Shown here piece after piece: positions 41,506 through 50,534 of a DNA stretch of 64,000 nt; positions within the stretch are counted from its first letter, which is position 1, and every line of letters starts with the position of its first letter. The stretch comes from JALSRD01 sp964476595 (lineage in GTDB: Bacteria > Desulfobacterota > Desulfobacteria > Desulfobacterales > JALSRD01), in NCBI GenBank assembly GCA_964476595.1, contig CAYZCL010000090.1, positions 29,527 to 93,526 of the forward strand, written 5' to 3'. The notes under the pieces are model-generated. The model did not search any database and was not told the origin of the DNA. It saw nothing but the letters and a program-made list of their open reading frames with translations. The position numbers and the translations under genes are program-made.

Positions 41506-44500
41506 ATGCACCGGACCGCGGAGAAAGCACTTTCGGGAAGCGTGATGGTCATCGGCGGGGGCATCGGCGGCATGCAGTGCGCGCTGGACCTGGCCGACAC
41601 CGGTTTTCACGTCTATCTGGTGGAGAAATCGCCCACCCTTGGCGGCACCATGGCCCGGCTGGACAAGACTTTTCCCACCAACGACTGCTCTACCTGCATG
41701 ATTTCCCCCAAGCTGGTCCAGGTGGCCGGCCACGCCAGCATCGAGATCATGACCGGTACCCGGCTGCTGGAACTCACGGGCAAACCGGGCCGTTTCACCG
41801 CCCGGGTGCAGGAGCAGCCACGTTACGTCATCGCCGAAAAATGCATCGCCTGCGGGGCCTGCGCCGAGAAGTGCCCCAAAAAGGTCCCCGACGCCTTCAA
41901 TGGCGAATTGTCCGTGCGCAAGGCCGCCTACCTGACCTTCCCCCAGGCCGTTCCACTCAAGTACGCCCTGGACCCGGAGAACTGCCTGTACCTGACCCGT
42001 GGCCGCTGCGGCCTGTGCAAGAAGATCTGTCCCGCCGAGGCCATCGATTTCGACCAGCAGGCCCGAATTCGGGACCTGCCGGTGGGCGCCCTGGTGCTGG
42101 CCGGCGGTTTCGAACTGGCCCTGACCCACGGGCACGGCGAGTACGGCTTCCAACGCTACCGCAACGTGGTCTCCAGCCTGCAGTACGAACGCATCCTGTC
42201 GGCTACCGGACCGTACGGCGGGCACATCCGGCGCCCTTCGGACGGCAAGACCCCCTCACGGGTGGCCTGGATCCAGTGCGTGCTCTCGCGCGACCCTTCC
42301 CGCGGACGCCCTTTCTGCTCTTCGGTGTGCTGCATGCATGCCGCCAAGCAGGCCGTACTGACCCGGCAACACCACCCCGAGACCGGCGCCACCATCTATT
42401 TCATGGACGTGCGCGCCCACGGCAAGGGGTTCGACAGCTACGTCGACCGCGCCCGCGAGCACTACGGCGTGGTCTACCGGCGGTCCATGATCTCGCAGGT
42501 CTACCTGAACCCGCAAAACGAGAACCTGATCATTGAGACCTTCGACCACCGCCTCAACCGCAAGATCGAAGAAGAGTACGACATGGTCGTGCTCTCGTCG
42601 GGATTCAGGCCCACCGACGCATTCACGGACCTGGCCCGTAAACTGGGACTGGAGATGAACCCTCACGGCTTCGTGGCCACCGAGTTCGACCGCCCGGTGT
42701 TCACCTCTTCACCCGGCATCTTCGTGTGCGGCGCGGCCGAGACGCCCAAGGACATTCCCGAGACGGTCATCCAGGCCGGCGCGGCGGCCGCGGCCGCCTC
42801 GGTCCTGATCAGCGATGCCCGCGGCCGGGACATCGCCGTCGAACCTCCGCCCCCGGAAACGGGCATCGACCCCGAACCGCGCATCGGCATCTTCGTCTGC
42901 CACTGCGGCACCAACATCGCCGGCGTGGTCGACATCCCGCGGGTGATGGACTACGTAAAGACGCTGCCCCACGTGGTCTACGCCGCCGACTTTCTGTTTT
43001 CCTGTTCCAACGACACCCTCAACCGGCTGGCGGCCCTCATCCGGGAGTACAACCTCAACCGGGTGGTGGTGGCGGCCTGCTCGCCGCGCACCCATGAACC
43101 CCTGTTCCGGGGCGTGCTGCGCGAAGCCGGGCTGAACCCCTACCTCTTCGAACTGGCCAGTATCCGCAACCAGTGCTCCTGGGTGCACGGCGACGATCCC
43201 GAAAGAGCCACCCGCAAATCGATGGATTTGATCCGTGCCAGCGCGGCCCGCGCGGCCCGCCTGGAACCGCTCACCGATCCCTCTTTCGAAGTGTGCAAGG
43301 ACGCTCTGGTCATCGGCGGCGGCATCGGCGGCATGACGGCCGCCCTGACCATCGCCGACCAGGGTTTCACCGTGCACCTGGTGGAAAAAGACGCCGAGCT
43401 GGGCGGCTTCGCCCGCAACCTGACCGAAACCCTGGAGGGCAACCGGCCGGCCGGCATGATCCGCCTGCTCAGGGAGCGCGTCGTCAACCACCGCCACATC
43501 CGGCTCCACACCGAAAGCCGTCTGATCGAACACGGCGGACACATGGGGGCCTTCACCGGCACCATCCGCCGGGGGCAGGGCCCCGCGGCGCGCGAGCAGC
43601 GCATCGATTACGGCGCCGTGGTGGTGGCCACGGGGGGGCAACCCTACGAGCCGCGCGAGTACCGTTACGGCGATGATCCCCGGGTGGTCACCCAGGTGGA
43701 GTTGGCCCGACGGCTGAAGAAAGATCCCAACTGGGCCCGCAGCCTGGGCAGCGTCGCCATGATCCAGTGCGTGGGCTCGCGCAACGAGGACTTCACCTTC
43801 TGCAGCCGGGTGTGCTGCTCGGCGGCCGTCAAAAACAGTATCCGTATCCGGGAACTCAACCCCGACGCCCACGTCACCGTGCTGTACCGCGACGTGCGTA
43901 CCTTCGGCTTCAAGGAGCTGTACTACCTCAAGGCGCGGCGCAGCGGCGTGCTGTTTTTCCGCTACGTTCCCCAGGACCCGCCCCTTGTCTCGGACGGCGG
44001 GGATCACCTGGAGGTGGACTTCACCGACCGCAGTTCCCTGCAGCCCTTCCGCATCCATGCCGACCTGCTGGTGCTCTCCACCGGCATCCGCCCCAACCCG
44101 GAGGCCGAACAGATCGGGCGCCTGCTCAAGCTGCCCGTTTCCGAAGAGGGTTTTTTCCTAGAGGCGCACGTCAAGCTGCGCCCCGTGGAGATGGCCACGC
44201 CGGGCGTATTCCTGGCCGGTTTGGCCCACAGCCCGCGCTTTATCGAAGAGACCCTCACCATGGCCGGCAGTGCCGGCCAGCAGGCCGTCAAAATCCTGTC
44301 GCGCGAAACGATGACCACCTCGGCGGCGGTGGCCGAGGTCGACGCCGACCGCTGCACCGCATGCCTGGTTTGCGTACGCGTCTGCCCCTACGGCGCCCCT
44401 TTTATCAACCAGGACGGCGTCTCCGTCATCCCGCCCTCTTCCTGCATGGGCTGCGGCATCTGCACGGCCGAGTGCCCGGCCGGTGCCATCAGCCTTAAAC

Positions 44501-44556
44501 ACAGTACCGAACCCCAGATCTTCTCCAAAATCGAAGCCTTGCTGGCTGAAATTTAA
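41506..44556 (+). CDS. hdrA: Heterodisulfide reductase-like subunit A with two HdrA-type flavin modules
   Basis: A 1016-residue flavoprotein. The N-terminal half (about 1-450) has an FAD motif VIGGGIGGMQ (residues 17-22), the HdrA segment KTFPTNDCSTCMISPKLVQ and ferredoxin motifs CIACGACAEKCPKK (about 113) and CGLCKKICP. A second unit begins at about residue 462 with the HdrA-type N-terminal domain FVCHCGTNIAGVVD, includes AACSPRTHEPLFRG, then a second FAD motif VIGGGIGGMT (about 602), and ends in two ferredoxin motifs, CTACLVCVRVCPYG and CMGCGICTAECPAG. The FAD of such proteins is the expected bifurcation site. The doubled architecture is longer than methanogen HdrA (about 650) and may combine HdrA with a QmoA/QmoB-like unit. 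It follows hdrB without a gap. No hydrogenase, FloxABCD or formate dehydrogenase lies nearby. Confidence 0.92.
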   Translation: MHRTAEKALSGSVMVIGGGIGGMQCALDLADTGFHVYLVEKSPTLGGTMARLDKTFPTNDCSTCMISPKLVQVAGHASIEIMTGTRLLELTGKPGRFTARVQEQPRYVIAEKCIACGACAEKCPKKVPDAFNGELSVRKAAYLTFPQAVPLKYALDPENCLYLTRGRCGLCKKICPAEAIDFDQQARIRDLPVGALVLAGGFELALTHGHGEYGFQRYRNVVSSLQYERILSATGPYGGHIRRPSDGKTPSRVAWIQCVLSRDPSRGRPFCSSVCCMHAAKQAVLTRQHHPETGATIYFMDVRAHGKGFDSYVDRAREHYGVVYRRSMISQVYLNPQNENLIIETFDHRLNRKIEEEYDMVVLSSGFRPTDAFTDLARKLGLEMNPHGFVATEFDRPVFTSSPGIFVCGAAETPKDIPETVIQAGAAAAAASVLISDARGRDIAVEPPPPETGIDPEPRIGIFVCHCGTNIAGVVDIPRVMDYVKTLPHVVYAADFLFSCSNDTLNRLAALIREYNLNRVVVAACSPRTHEPLFRGVLREAGLNPYLFELASIRNQCSWVHGDDPERATRKSMDLIRASAARAARLEPLTDPSFEVCKDALVIGGGIGGMTAALTIADQGFTVHLVEKDAELGGFARNLTETLEGNRPAGMIRLLRERVVNHRHIRLHTESRLIEHGGHMGAFTGTIRRGQGPAAREQRIDYGAVVVATGGQPYEPREYRYGDDPRVVTQVELARRLKKDPNWARSLGSVAMIQCVGSRNEDFTFCSRVCCSAAVKNSIRIRELNPDAHVTVLYRDVRTFGFKELYYLKARRSGVLFFRYVPQDPPLVSDGGDHLEVDFTDRSSLQPFRIHADLLVLSTGIRPNPEAEQIGRLLKLPVSEEGFFLEAHVKLRPVEMATPGVFLAGLAHSPRFIEETLTMAGSAGQQAVKILSRETMTTSAAVAEVDADRCTACLVCVRVCPYGAPFINQDGVSVIPPSSCMGCGICTAECPAGAISLKHSTEPQIFSKIEALLAEI

Positions 44557-44742
44557 CAGGCACCGCCCGGTGACAGCGGGACCGTGTCGCCCCTTCCGGG
44601 TTCCTGCCAGGCCGTCTATCTGGAATGCCCGCGGGAAAATTTCCCTATGGAATGGCGGGCTGAAGTGACTTGCGATTAAAGCTCGGAGGCCGTTTTACCG
44701 ATAGCAGAGATAGACGTATCCCTGTTGCCGACGAAAGATTCC

Positions 44743-45690
44743 ATGGAAAAAGACGAACGTCTGGAAAGCCTGGTGGCCAAACGCACCGCTTCACTGGAAG
44801 CATCGCTACGGGAATTGGCGGACAACCAGAGCCGACTGCTGCAGACCGAGAAGCTGGCTTCCATCGGCCAGCTGGCCGCCGGGGTGGCGCACGAGATCAA
44901 CAACCCGGTGGGTTACATCAAGAGCAACCTAAACGCCATGAAGGACTACGGCGGAGATCTGGCCCGGCTGCTGACGGCCTACCTGCGACTGGAAGAGATG
45001 GTTCGCAACGATAGGGTACACGCCAAGGGCACGGCCCGGCTGCTGGACGACATCGCTGCCATCCGCGCCGAAATCGACCTAGGCTACATCCTGGAAGACT
45101 GCCCCCAGGTCATCGAGGAGTCGCTGGAAGGCATCGAACGCGTCATCGGCATCGTCGCTGACCTGAAAAACTTCGCACACCTCGACGGCGATGAATTTGA
45201 ACGCGCCGACATCAACAGCGGGTTGGAGAGCACCCTCAACATCGTGTGGAATGAACTCAAGTACAAGGCGGAGGTGGTGCGGGACTTCGGTCCCCTGCCC
45301 GAGGTGCGCTGTTACCCCCAGCGGCTCAACCAGGTGTTCATGAACATCCTGGTCAACGCCGCCCAGGCCATCGAGGAAAAGGGCACCATCCGCATCGCCA
45401 CCCGGGCGGAAGACGACCACGTGGTGGTGGAGATTTCCGACGACGGCTGCGGGATCCCGCCTGAGGCGCTGGATCGCATCTTCGACCCCTTCTTCACCAC
45501 CAAGGAAGTGGGCAAGGGCACGGGACTGGGCCTCAGCCTGGCCTACAACATCATCCAGAGCCACCGCGGCAGCATCGAAGTCGCCAGCAGACCCGGCAAG
45601 GGCACAACCTTCACCATCCGCATCCCCATCGACGCTGGAGACGACGGCCCAGAGACGGTCGCACCTCCGGGAGGTGCCCATGGAAGCTGA
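44743..45690 (+). CDS. Sensor histidine kinase (HisKA-HATPase), soluble
   Basis: A 315-residue kinase. A short N-terminal coiled-coil (MEKDERLESLVAKRTASLEA) leads to HisKA with the acceptor His in GVAHEINNPVGYI, followed by HATPase_c: N box VFMNILVNAAQAI, G1 SDDGCGIPPEAL, F box FDPFFTTKEVG, G2 GKGTGLGLSLAYN. There is no sensor domain or membrane helix, so input must come from a partner or the coiled-coil. ATG 44743 is preceded only by a weak GAAAGA; TTG 44725 is an alternative. It is immediately upstream of an HD-GYP response regulator, which is the likely phosphorylation target. Confidence 0.92.
   Translation: MEKDERLESLVAKRTASLEASLRELADNQSRLLQTEKLASIGQLAAGVAHEINNPVGYIKSNLNAMKDYGGDLARLLTAYLRLEEMVRNDRVHAKGTARLLDDIAAIRAEIDLGYILEDCPQVIEESLEGIERVIGIVADLKNFAHLDGDEFERADINSGLESTLNIVWNELKYKAEVVRDFGPLPEVRCYPQRLNQVFMNILVNAAQAIEEKGTIRIATRAEDDHVVVEISDDGCGIPPEALDRIFDPFFTTKEVGKGTGLGLSLAYNIIQSHRGSIEVASRPGKGTTFTIRIPIDAGDDGPETVAPPGGAHGS
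45661..45677 (+). promoter_or_regulatory. Hairpin enclosing the ribosome-binding site of the HD-GYP regulator
   Basis: GCACCTC (45661-45667) and GAGGTGC (45671-45677) pair perfectly around CGG. The GGGAGG ribosome-binding site of the downstream regulator is within the 3' arm, and the whole stem is inside the last codons of the kinase gene. Ribosomes translating the kinase would open it, giving translational coupling. Confidence 0.7.
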
Positions 45691-46786
45691 AAAGACCCTA
45701 CTCATCGTCGACGATGAACAGAACGTGCTCAACAGCATGAAAAGGCTGCTGCGGACGGCCCCCTACCGGCTGTACACCGCCACCTCCGCGGCCGAGGGGC
45801 TGGGACTGCTGCAGCGGCGGCGCATCTGCGTGGCCATTTCCGACCATCTTATGCCGGAAATGGACGGCATCACCTTCCTCGAAGAGGTCAAACGGCGCGA
45901 TCCGGAAGTCGTGCGCATTCTGATGACCGCGTACGGCAGTCTGGAAAACGCCATGGTCGCCATCAAGCGCTGCCGCATCTTCGAGTACATCACCAAACCG
46001 TGGAACGACGCCGTTCTCAAGGCCTGCATCGAGCGGGCCTTCGAGCACCACGCCCTGCTGGCGGAAAACCGCCGCCTGGAACAGCTCACACGGGAGCAGA
46101 ATGAAGAGCTCAAGACCATCAACGACGACCTGGAGAACCTGGTGCGCACCAGAACCTCACAACTGGAGGAGGCCGTGCGCGAAGGGATCCTGATGCTGGC
46201 CATGGCATCGGAAGCCCGTGACGACATGACCGGGGACCACATTCGCCGCATCCAGCGGATCACCGCCCGCCTGTGCCGGCAACTGGGCCTCGACGCCGAC
46301 CTCACCGAGGAGATCAGTTTCGCCAGCATCCTGCACGACGTCGGAAAGATTCACATCCCGGACCACATTCTCAAGAAACCCGGACCGCTGACGGACAGCG
46401 AGTTTGCCCTCATGCAGGCCCACACGGTGGTGGGCGAACGCATCCTGGGACGCAAGCCCTTCTACCATACCGCCCGCCAGATCGCCCGCCACCACCACGA
46501 GCGATGGGATGGCAACGGGTACCCGGACGGGCTGGCGGGCGAAGACATCCCCCTGGCCGCCCGCATCGTGACGGTGGCCGACGTATACGACGCCCTGACG
46601 CACGAGCGCCCCTACAAACCGGCCTGGAAGCCGGAAAAGGCGATGGCCGCCATGGAAGTCTTCACCGGAAAGATCTTCGATCCCGACATCTTCCGGGCTT
46701 TCCAGGCCATGCAGAAACCCGGCATCGATATCCGACCGCTGCAGTTCGAGGAGGAAGTCATGCATCTGCAGCACTCCCTGCGGTAA
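45680..46786 (+). CDS. Response regulator with HD-GYP domain (cyclic di-GMP phosphodiesterase)
   Basis: A 368-residue REC-HD-GYP protein. REC is at about residues 8-120 (LLIVDDEQNVL, SDHLMPEMDGI, YITKPWND), a coiled-coil is at about 125-165, and HD-GYP at about 170-350. The catalytic signatures are intact: LHDVGKIHIPD (about 215-225) and HHERWDGNGYPDGL (about 270-284), so hydrolysis of cyclic di-GMP is expected, switched by phosphorylation. ATG 45680 has GGGAGG upstream, buried in a hairpin. It overlaps the kinase by 11 bases and is followed eight bases later by an HDOD gene. This architecture matches RpfG-like regulators. Confidence 0.93.
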   Translation: MEAEKTLLIVDDEQNVLNSMKRLLRTAPYRLYTATSAAEGLGLLQRRRICVAISDHLMPEMDGITFLEEVKRRDPEVVRILMTAYGSLENAMVAIKRCRIFEYITKPWNDAVLKACIERAFEHHALLAENRRLEQLTREQNEELKTINDDLENLVRTRTSQLEEAVREGILMLAMASEARDDMTGDHIRRIQRITARLCRQLGLDADLTEEISFASILHDVGKIHIPDHILKKPGPLTDSEFALMQAHTVVGERILGRKPFYHTARQIARHHHERWDGNGYPDGLAGEDIPLAARIVTVADVYDALTHERPYKPAWKPEKAMAAMEVFTGKIFDPDIFRAFQAMQKPGIDIRPLQFEEEVMHLQHSLR

Positions 46787-46793
46787 CGGCCAC

Positions 46794-47675
46794 ATGACAG
46801 CGTCACACGACAACGCCTCCCCGGACGACTGGAAGGCCCTGTGCCGGCGGCTAGACCACATCGAGAACCTGCCTACGCTGCCGGCGGTGGCCCTGGAGGT
46901 CGGCCAGCTGCTGGAGGACTACAACACGCCTGTGGAGGAGGTCTGCGAGACCATCGAAAAAGACCAGGCCATGGTCCCGCGCATCCTCAAGCTGGTGAAC
47001 TCGGCCTTTTTCGGGCTGCGCTCCAATGTCAGCAATATTTCCCATGCCGTGGTGCTGCTGGGCTTCAACACCATCCGCAATGCCGTCGTTTCGGTGGCCG
47101 TCATCCGGGCGATGCCCGGCAGGAAACAGTTGCGGGGTTTCGACGTGACCCATTTCTGGTCGCACGCCGTGTCGGTTGCGGTCACCAGCAAACACCTGGC
47201 CGAAAAGAGCCACCTGCACTACGCCGGGGATGCGTTCACTGCCGGTCTGCTCCACGACGTGGGCAAACTGGTGATGTTTCTCTACTTCCGCGATCTCTTC
47301 TCCGGCGTCTGGTCCCGCGCCGCCCGGGAGGGGTGTTCCTTCTACGCAGCCGAGCAGCGGGAAGGCGTCATTACCCACGCCCAGATCGGCGCCTACATGG
47401 CGCAGCGCTGGCAGCTGCCCAAACGCCTGGTGGACGCCATCGCCTTTCACCATGGTGTCGACGAGAAGGCGGCCGACCTGAACCTACTGCTGATCGTGCA
47501 GACCGCCGACATCATCGCCAATACGGCCGACGACAACGGCACCCTGCCCGAACCGGAACGGTTTCACCCGCAGGCGCGGCGGATCATGGGCAACTGCCTT
47601 GCGAACATCGCCGAATGGTATCCGCAGACGCAGGAAGAGATCGCCTCGGCCTGCCGTTTTTTCCTGGATTCATGA
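46794..47675 (+). CDS. HDOD domain protein
   Basis: A 293-residue HDOD-domain signalling protein. The family start LPTLPAVALEVGQLLED, the LKLVNSAFFGL segment and the HD-like site GLLHDVGKLVMFL are present, followed by ITHAQIGAYMAQRWQLP and IAFHHGVDE. HDOD proteins often act as docking or regulatory elements in two-component and cyclic di-GMP networks, and their catalytic activity is uncertain. Context (kinase, HD-GYP, HDOD, REC-PAS in one run) supports that. It starts eight bases after the HD-GYP gene, and its stop overlaps the next ATG. Confidence 0.9.
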   Translation: MTASHDNASPDDWKALCRRLDHIENLPTLPAVALEVGQLLEDYNTPVEEVCETIEKDQAMVPRILKLVNSAFFGLRSNVSNISHAVVLLGFNTIRNAVVSVAVIRAMPGRKQLRGFDVTHFWSHAVSVAVTSKHLAEKSHLHYAGDAFTAGLLHDVGKLVMFLYFRDLFSGVWSRAAREGCSFYAAEQREGVITHAQIGAYMAQRWQLPKRLVDAIAFHHGVDEKAADLNLLLIVQTADIIANTADDNGTLPEPERFHPQARRIMGNCLANIAEWYPQTQEEIASACRFFLDS

Positions 47676-48517
47676 TGGACACCAGCCCCCACACCGTGCT
47701 GTGCGTCGACGACGAGCCCAACATCCTGCGTTCGCTACAGCGGCTTTTCAGACGCGAGCCGTACCGGCTGCTGACCGCCAACAGCGCCGCCGAGGCACTG
47801 GAGCTGCTGGAGCGTCACTCCGTCCAGCTGGTAATCTGCGACCAGCGTATGCCCGACATGAACGGCATCACCTTTCTCAACCAAGTCAAGGCGCGTTTTC
47901 CGCACATTATTCCCATCATCCTATCCGGTTTCACCGACGTGGACGCCATTACCGAATCCATCAACAGGGGGCACATCTACAAGTTTTTCCTGAAACCGTG
48001 GGACGACCGCGACCTGAAGATCGAAATCCGCAAAGCGCTGGAGCATTACGACCTCGTCCAGGCCAACCGGGCGCTCAACCGTCAGGTGGTGGAGCAAAAC
48101 GAAGCCCTGCGGCACATCAACGAAAACCTGGAGCAGGCCGTCCGCGAGCGTACGCGCGTGCTGGAGATCCAGAACCAGGCTCTGGAGCTCTCCCATGCCA
48201 TCGTGGAGGACCTGCCGATCCCCATTCTCGGTGTCAGCGCCGAGGGGCTGATCGTGCTGGCCAACCGGCGCCTCACTTCGCTTCTGATTCGCGGCCGGCG
48301 AATCGAAGTGGGCTCCAAGCTGACCGACTACTTTCCCCATCCCATCATTGCCGGGGTCCAGGACGTGCTCTCCGCGGGCATTTCGCGAACCATCGCCCCC
48401 GGACACATACCGGGGCAGCCCTATGCGGTCGATATCACGCCTCTTTCTGGAAAATTCCAAGGGAAGGGTGTCATTCTGGCCATGCGGGACCCGCATCCTG
48501 CTCCGAAATCCCTGTAA
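47672..48517 (+). CDS. Response regulator with C-terminal coiled-coil and PAS-like domain
   Basis: A 281-residue protein. REC is at about residues 5-125 (TVLCVDDEPNIL, CDQRMPDMNGI, FFLKPWDD). A long coiled-coil is at about 130-170, and a PAS-like region follows from about 178 (HAIVEDLPIPILGVSAEGLIVLANRRL). It has no DNA-binding or enzymatic output. Its REC closely resembles that of the HD-GYP regulator two genes upstream. It may act as an adaptor that receives phosphate from the same kinase and signals through the PAS domain. It overlaps the HDOD gene as ATGA and is the last gene of this run. Confidence 0.88.
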   Translation: MMDTSPHTVLCVDDEPNILRSLQRLFRREPYRLLTANSAAEALELLERHSVQLVICDQRMPDMNGITFLNQVKARFPHIIPIILSGFTDVDAITESINRGHIYKFFLKPWDDRDLKIEIRKALEHYDLVQANRALNRQVVEQNEALRHINENLEQAVRERTRVLEIQNQALELSHAIVEDLPIPILGVSAEGLIVLANRRLTSLLIRGRRIEVGSKLTDYFPHPIIAGVQDVLSAGISRTIAPGHIPGQPYAVDITPLSGKFQGKGVILAMRDPHPAPKSL

Positions 48518-48813
48518 GGGCCTAACCGCAAGAGGCGGCCACAATGGACCGCGGCGGGCCTTTCCTTGCGGTCGGGCGCACGGCGTCACCGTCCGTTTCG
48601 GGGTTCATCGTCCAACTTGGTTAACCCGCGACCCAATGGATTGGAAGAGGTTTGCAAGGAGGGTATACCCCACTGTAACGGCAACAGCCCTGCCAGCAGT
48701 TGGAGAAAATTTCGGTCGCGTTCCGACAGAGGTTTTGCGCCAGCGGATGCCAAGCCGGCCGTACCCGCGGTCTCGAAGGCGACGGAATACACGTCCAATG
48801 GCGTTCAAGGCGT
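48518..48813. other. Convergent intergenic region
   Basis: 296 bases between convergent genes with no supported gene. CCGCAAG (48526-48532) and CTTGCGG (48565-48571) can pair around a 32-base loop shortly after the REC-PAS stop, possibly part of a 3' structure. A direct repeat GGCGTTCA lies near 48797-48814. No clear T-run terminator. Confidence 0.5.
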
Positions 48814-49929
48814 TCAGGAGACCTGTTTCTCGGTGACCACCTGGTTTTTGCCGGCCCCCTTGGCCGCGTAAAGCGCCTTGTCGGCCCTTTTCAGAACCGA
48901 CGAAACGCTGTCGCCGCGGCGGTAACGGCTGACCCCGATGCTGACCGTGACTCCCAAAACACGTTGTTCTTGCTCCTCATCAAGCTCGTAATGTGTTTCG
49001 GCAATCCGGCGACACAACTGTTGAGCACGTTTGCGCGCCACTCGCAGCGAAATTCCCGGGATAACGACGGCGAACTCCTCCCCCCCGTATCGTGCGATGA
49101 AGTCGTTGTCGCGAATGATGGTGCGGCACTGACCGGCGACTGCAATCAGTACGCGGTCACCCACTTGGTGCCCGAAAGTGTCGTTGACGGCCTTGAAGTC
49201 GTCGATGTCCAGCAGCAGGATACAGAAGGGTTCCCGGCGGGCGTGGTTGCGTTCTACTAGATCGATTAGGTGCCCGTCGAGCGCCTTGCGGTTGGATACG
49301 CCGGTGAGGCCGTCGGTCATGGATTCGGCACGGGTAGCCTCGAGTTCGCGATGCAGCGTCTGAACCCGCTTGGATAGGCGCTCGAGTCGACGGTTGTCCT
49401 TCATGCGCTTTTCGCGCACAGCCGTTCGCAGGCGATCGACCCCCACGCTGAGCGAAGTCTTGATCTTGCGGATGTCATCAAGTTGCTTGAGGTCCTCGAT
49501 CTTCTCGGCCTGCCGATAAATTGCCTGGTTGAACACCTGGTTGTCGGCATCCAGTGCGGCCATGGCGCGTGTGAGTAGATCTATAATTTCCTTGAATTCC
49601 GCTTCACGCGCCGCCAGGTAGGATTTTTGTCCGGTGATGAAAGCATAGATCTTCTTCTTGAAACGGCGGTAAATTCCCGCCAGCGAGCGCGTCTTGGGAG
49701 TGTTGGCGAACTTTTCCGAAAGTGCATCGATTTCCTGGCGGAAGCGGCCAGAGTCTACTTCCGCCTCGTTGAGGTCCATGGAAAAGTCCTTCAGAAACAC
49801 CAGCAGCGATCGGATGGTCTCCAGCAAAAAAGCGTTGTGTTCCTGTCGATCGGCCAATTGCTGCTTGAGGTCGTCGACGATTTCTGGTTCCTGCTCAGTG
49901 GCCGCGGATCTGTCCCTGGCAAACAGCAT
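48814..49929 (-). CDS. Diguanylate cyclase (GGDEF domain)
   Basis: A 371-residue protein. The N-terminal 200 residues are alpha-helical and charged, with coiled-coil stretches and no membrane helix. The C-terminal GGDEF domain is complete: DGLTGVSNRKAL, LLLDIDDFKAVND, the active site RYGGEEFAVV and VTVSIGVS. An inhibitory I-site RDND lies five residues before GGEEF, as in feedback-regulated cyclases, so it should synthesise cyclic di-GMP under product control. I chose ATG 49929, eight bases downstream of the PilZ-like stop, with GGGAGG inside the end of that gene. An in-frame start further upstream would overlap PilZ. Confidence 0.92.
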   Translation of the reverse strand: MLFARDRSAATEQEPEIVDDLKQQLADRQEHNAFLLETIRSLLVFLKDFSMDLNEAEVDSGRFRQEIDALSEKFANTPKTRSLAGIYRRFKKKIYAFITGQKSYLAAREAEFKEIIDLLTRAMAALDADNQVFNQAIYRQAEKIEDLKQLDDIRKIKTSLSVGVDRLRTAVREKRMKDNRRLERLSKRVQTLHRELEATRAESMTDGLTGVSNRKALDGHLIDLVERNHARREPFCILLLDIDDFKAVNDTFGHQVGDRVLIAVAGQCRTIIRDNDFIARYGGEEFAVVIPGISLRVARKRAQQLCRRIAETHYELDEEQEQRVLGVTVSIGVSRYRRGDSVSSVLKRADKALYAAKGAGKNQVVTEKQVS

Positions 49930-49936
49930 TGTCCGA

Positions 49937-50512
49937 TCAATCCTCCCTATTATCTTTGCACCGGCCCTTACTGATATTGATGAGCTCACGCTGGCGCTGA
50001 AATGTATACTTAACGATCAATTCACGGTCTTCTTCGTGTATGACGACAAAACGCAGTCGATTCAGGCGCTCATCCATACCGGCCGCCTCGTGGCTCTCGA
50101 TGAGCTCTCCGACCGCTCGTACCAGAATGGGCAATTCAAAAGGCAGGACCATCGAAAGCATTAGAAGTTGCCCGGCGCTGAATTGCTCGGCGCCCCGGAA
50201 ACTGAGTCCTGATCCGCTGATCTCTACTTCCCTGCGCCGCAAAAGGGTCTCTTCGATCCCCAGGTGGGCCCGAATGCGACGAAGATCCTCCTTGACCTCG
50301 GCCAAAGCGGCGTGAATCAGGCGGAACATGTCGGCCGCTTCCGAAAAATCCGTGGTCACCGGGAGTTCCGCTGCTCCTCGGCTTAAATGCAACCGAGCCG
50401 TTCTCTCCCAGTGCCTGGGCAATTCATCCAGGGGGGTACAGCCGAAGCAGATACAAGCTTCTACCCTGGTAAAAGCCCGCTTGTTTTCATCCCTCTTACT
50501 ATTGTCGTGCAT
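49937..50512 (-). CDS. PilZ-like domain protein
   Basis: A 191-residue protein with features of a PilZ receptor for cyclic di-GMP: NKRAFTRVEACICFG has the RxxxR pattern near the N-terminus, and EISGSGLSFRG fits the (D/N)xSxxG motif with Glu in the first place, followed by FSAGQLLMLSMVLP. Between the two motifs lies an insertion of about 80 residues. Together with the GGDEF gene eight bases downstream it suggests a synthesis-and-response pair. ATG 50512 has GGAG six bases upstream; ATG 50524 lacks one. The degenerate motif leaves ligand binding uncertain. Confidence 0.7.
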   Translation of the reverse strand: MHDNSKRDENKRAFTRVEACICFGCTPLDELPRHWERTARLHLSRGAAELPVTTDFSEAADMFRLIHAALAEVKEDLRRIRAHLGIEETLLRRREVEISGSGLSFRGAEQFSAGQLLMLSMVLPFELPILVRAVGELIESHEAAGMDERLNRLRFVVIHEEDRELIVKYTFQRQRELINISKGRCKDNRED

Positions 50513-50534
50513 GTGCCTCTCCATTGATGAAAGA

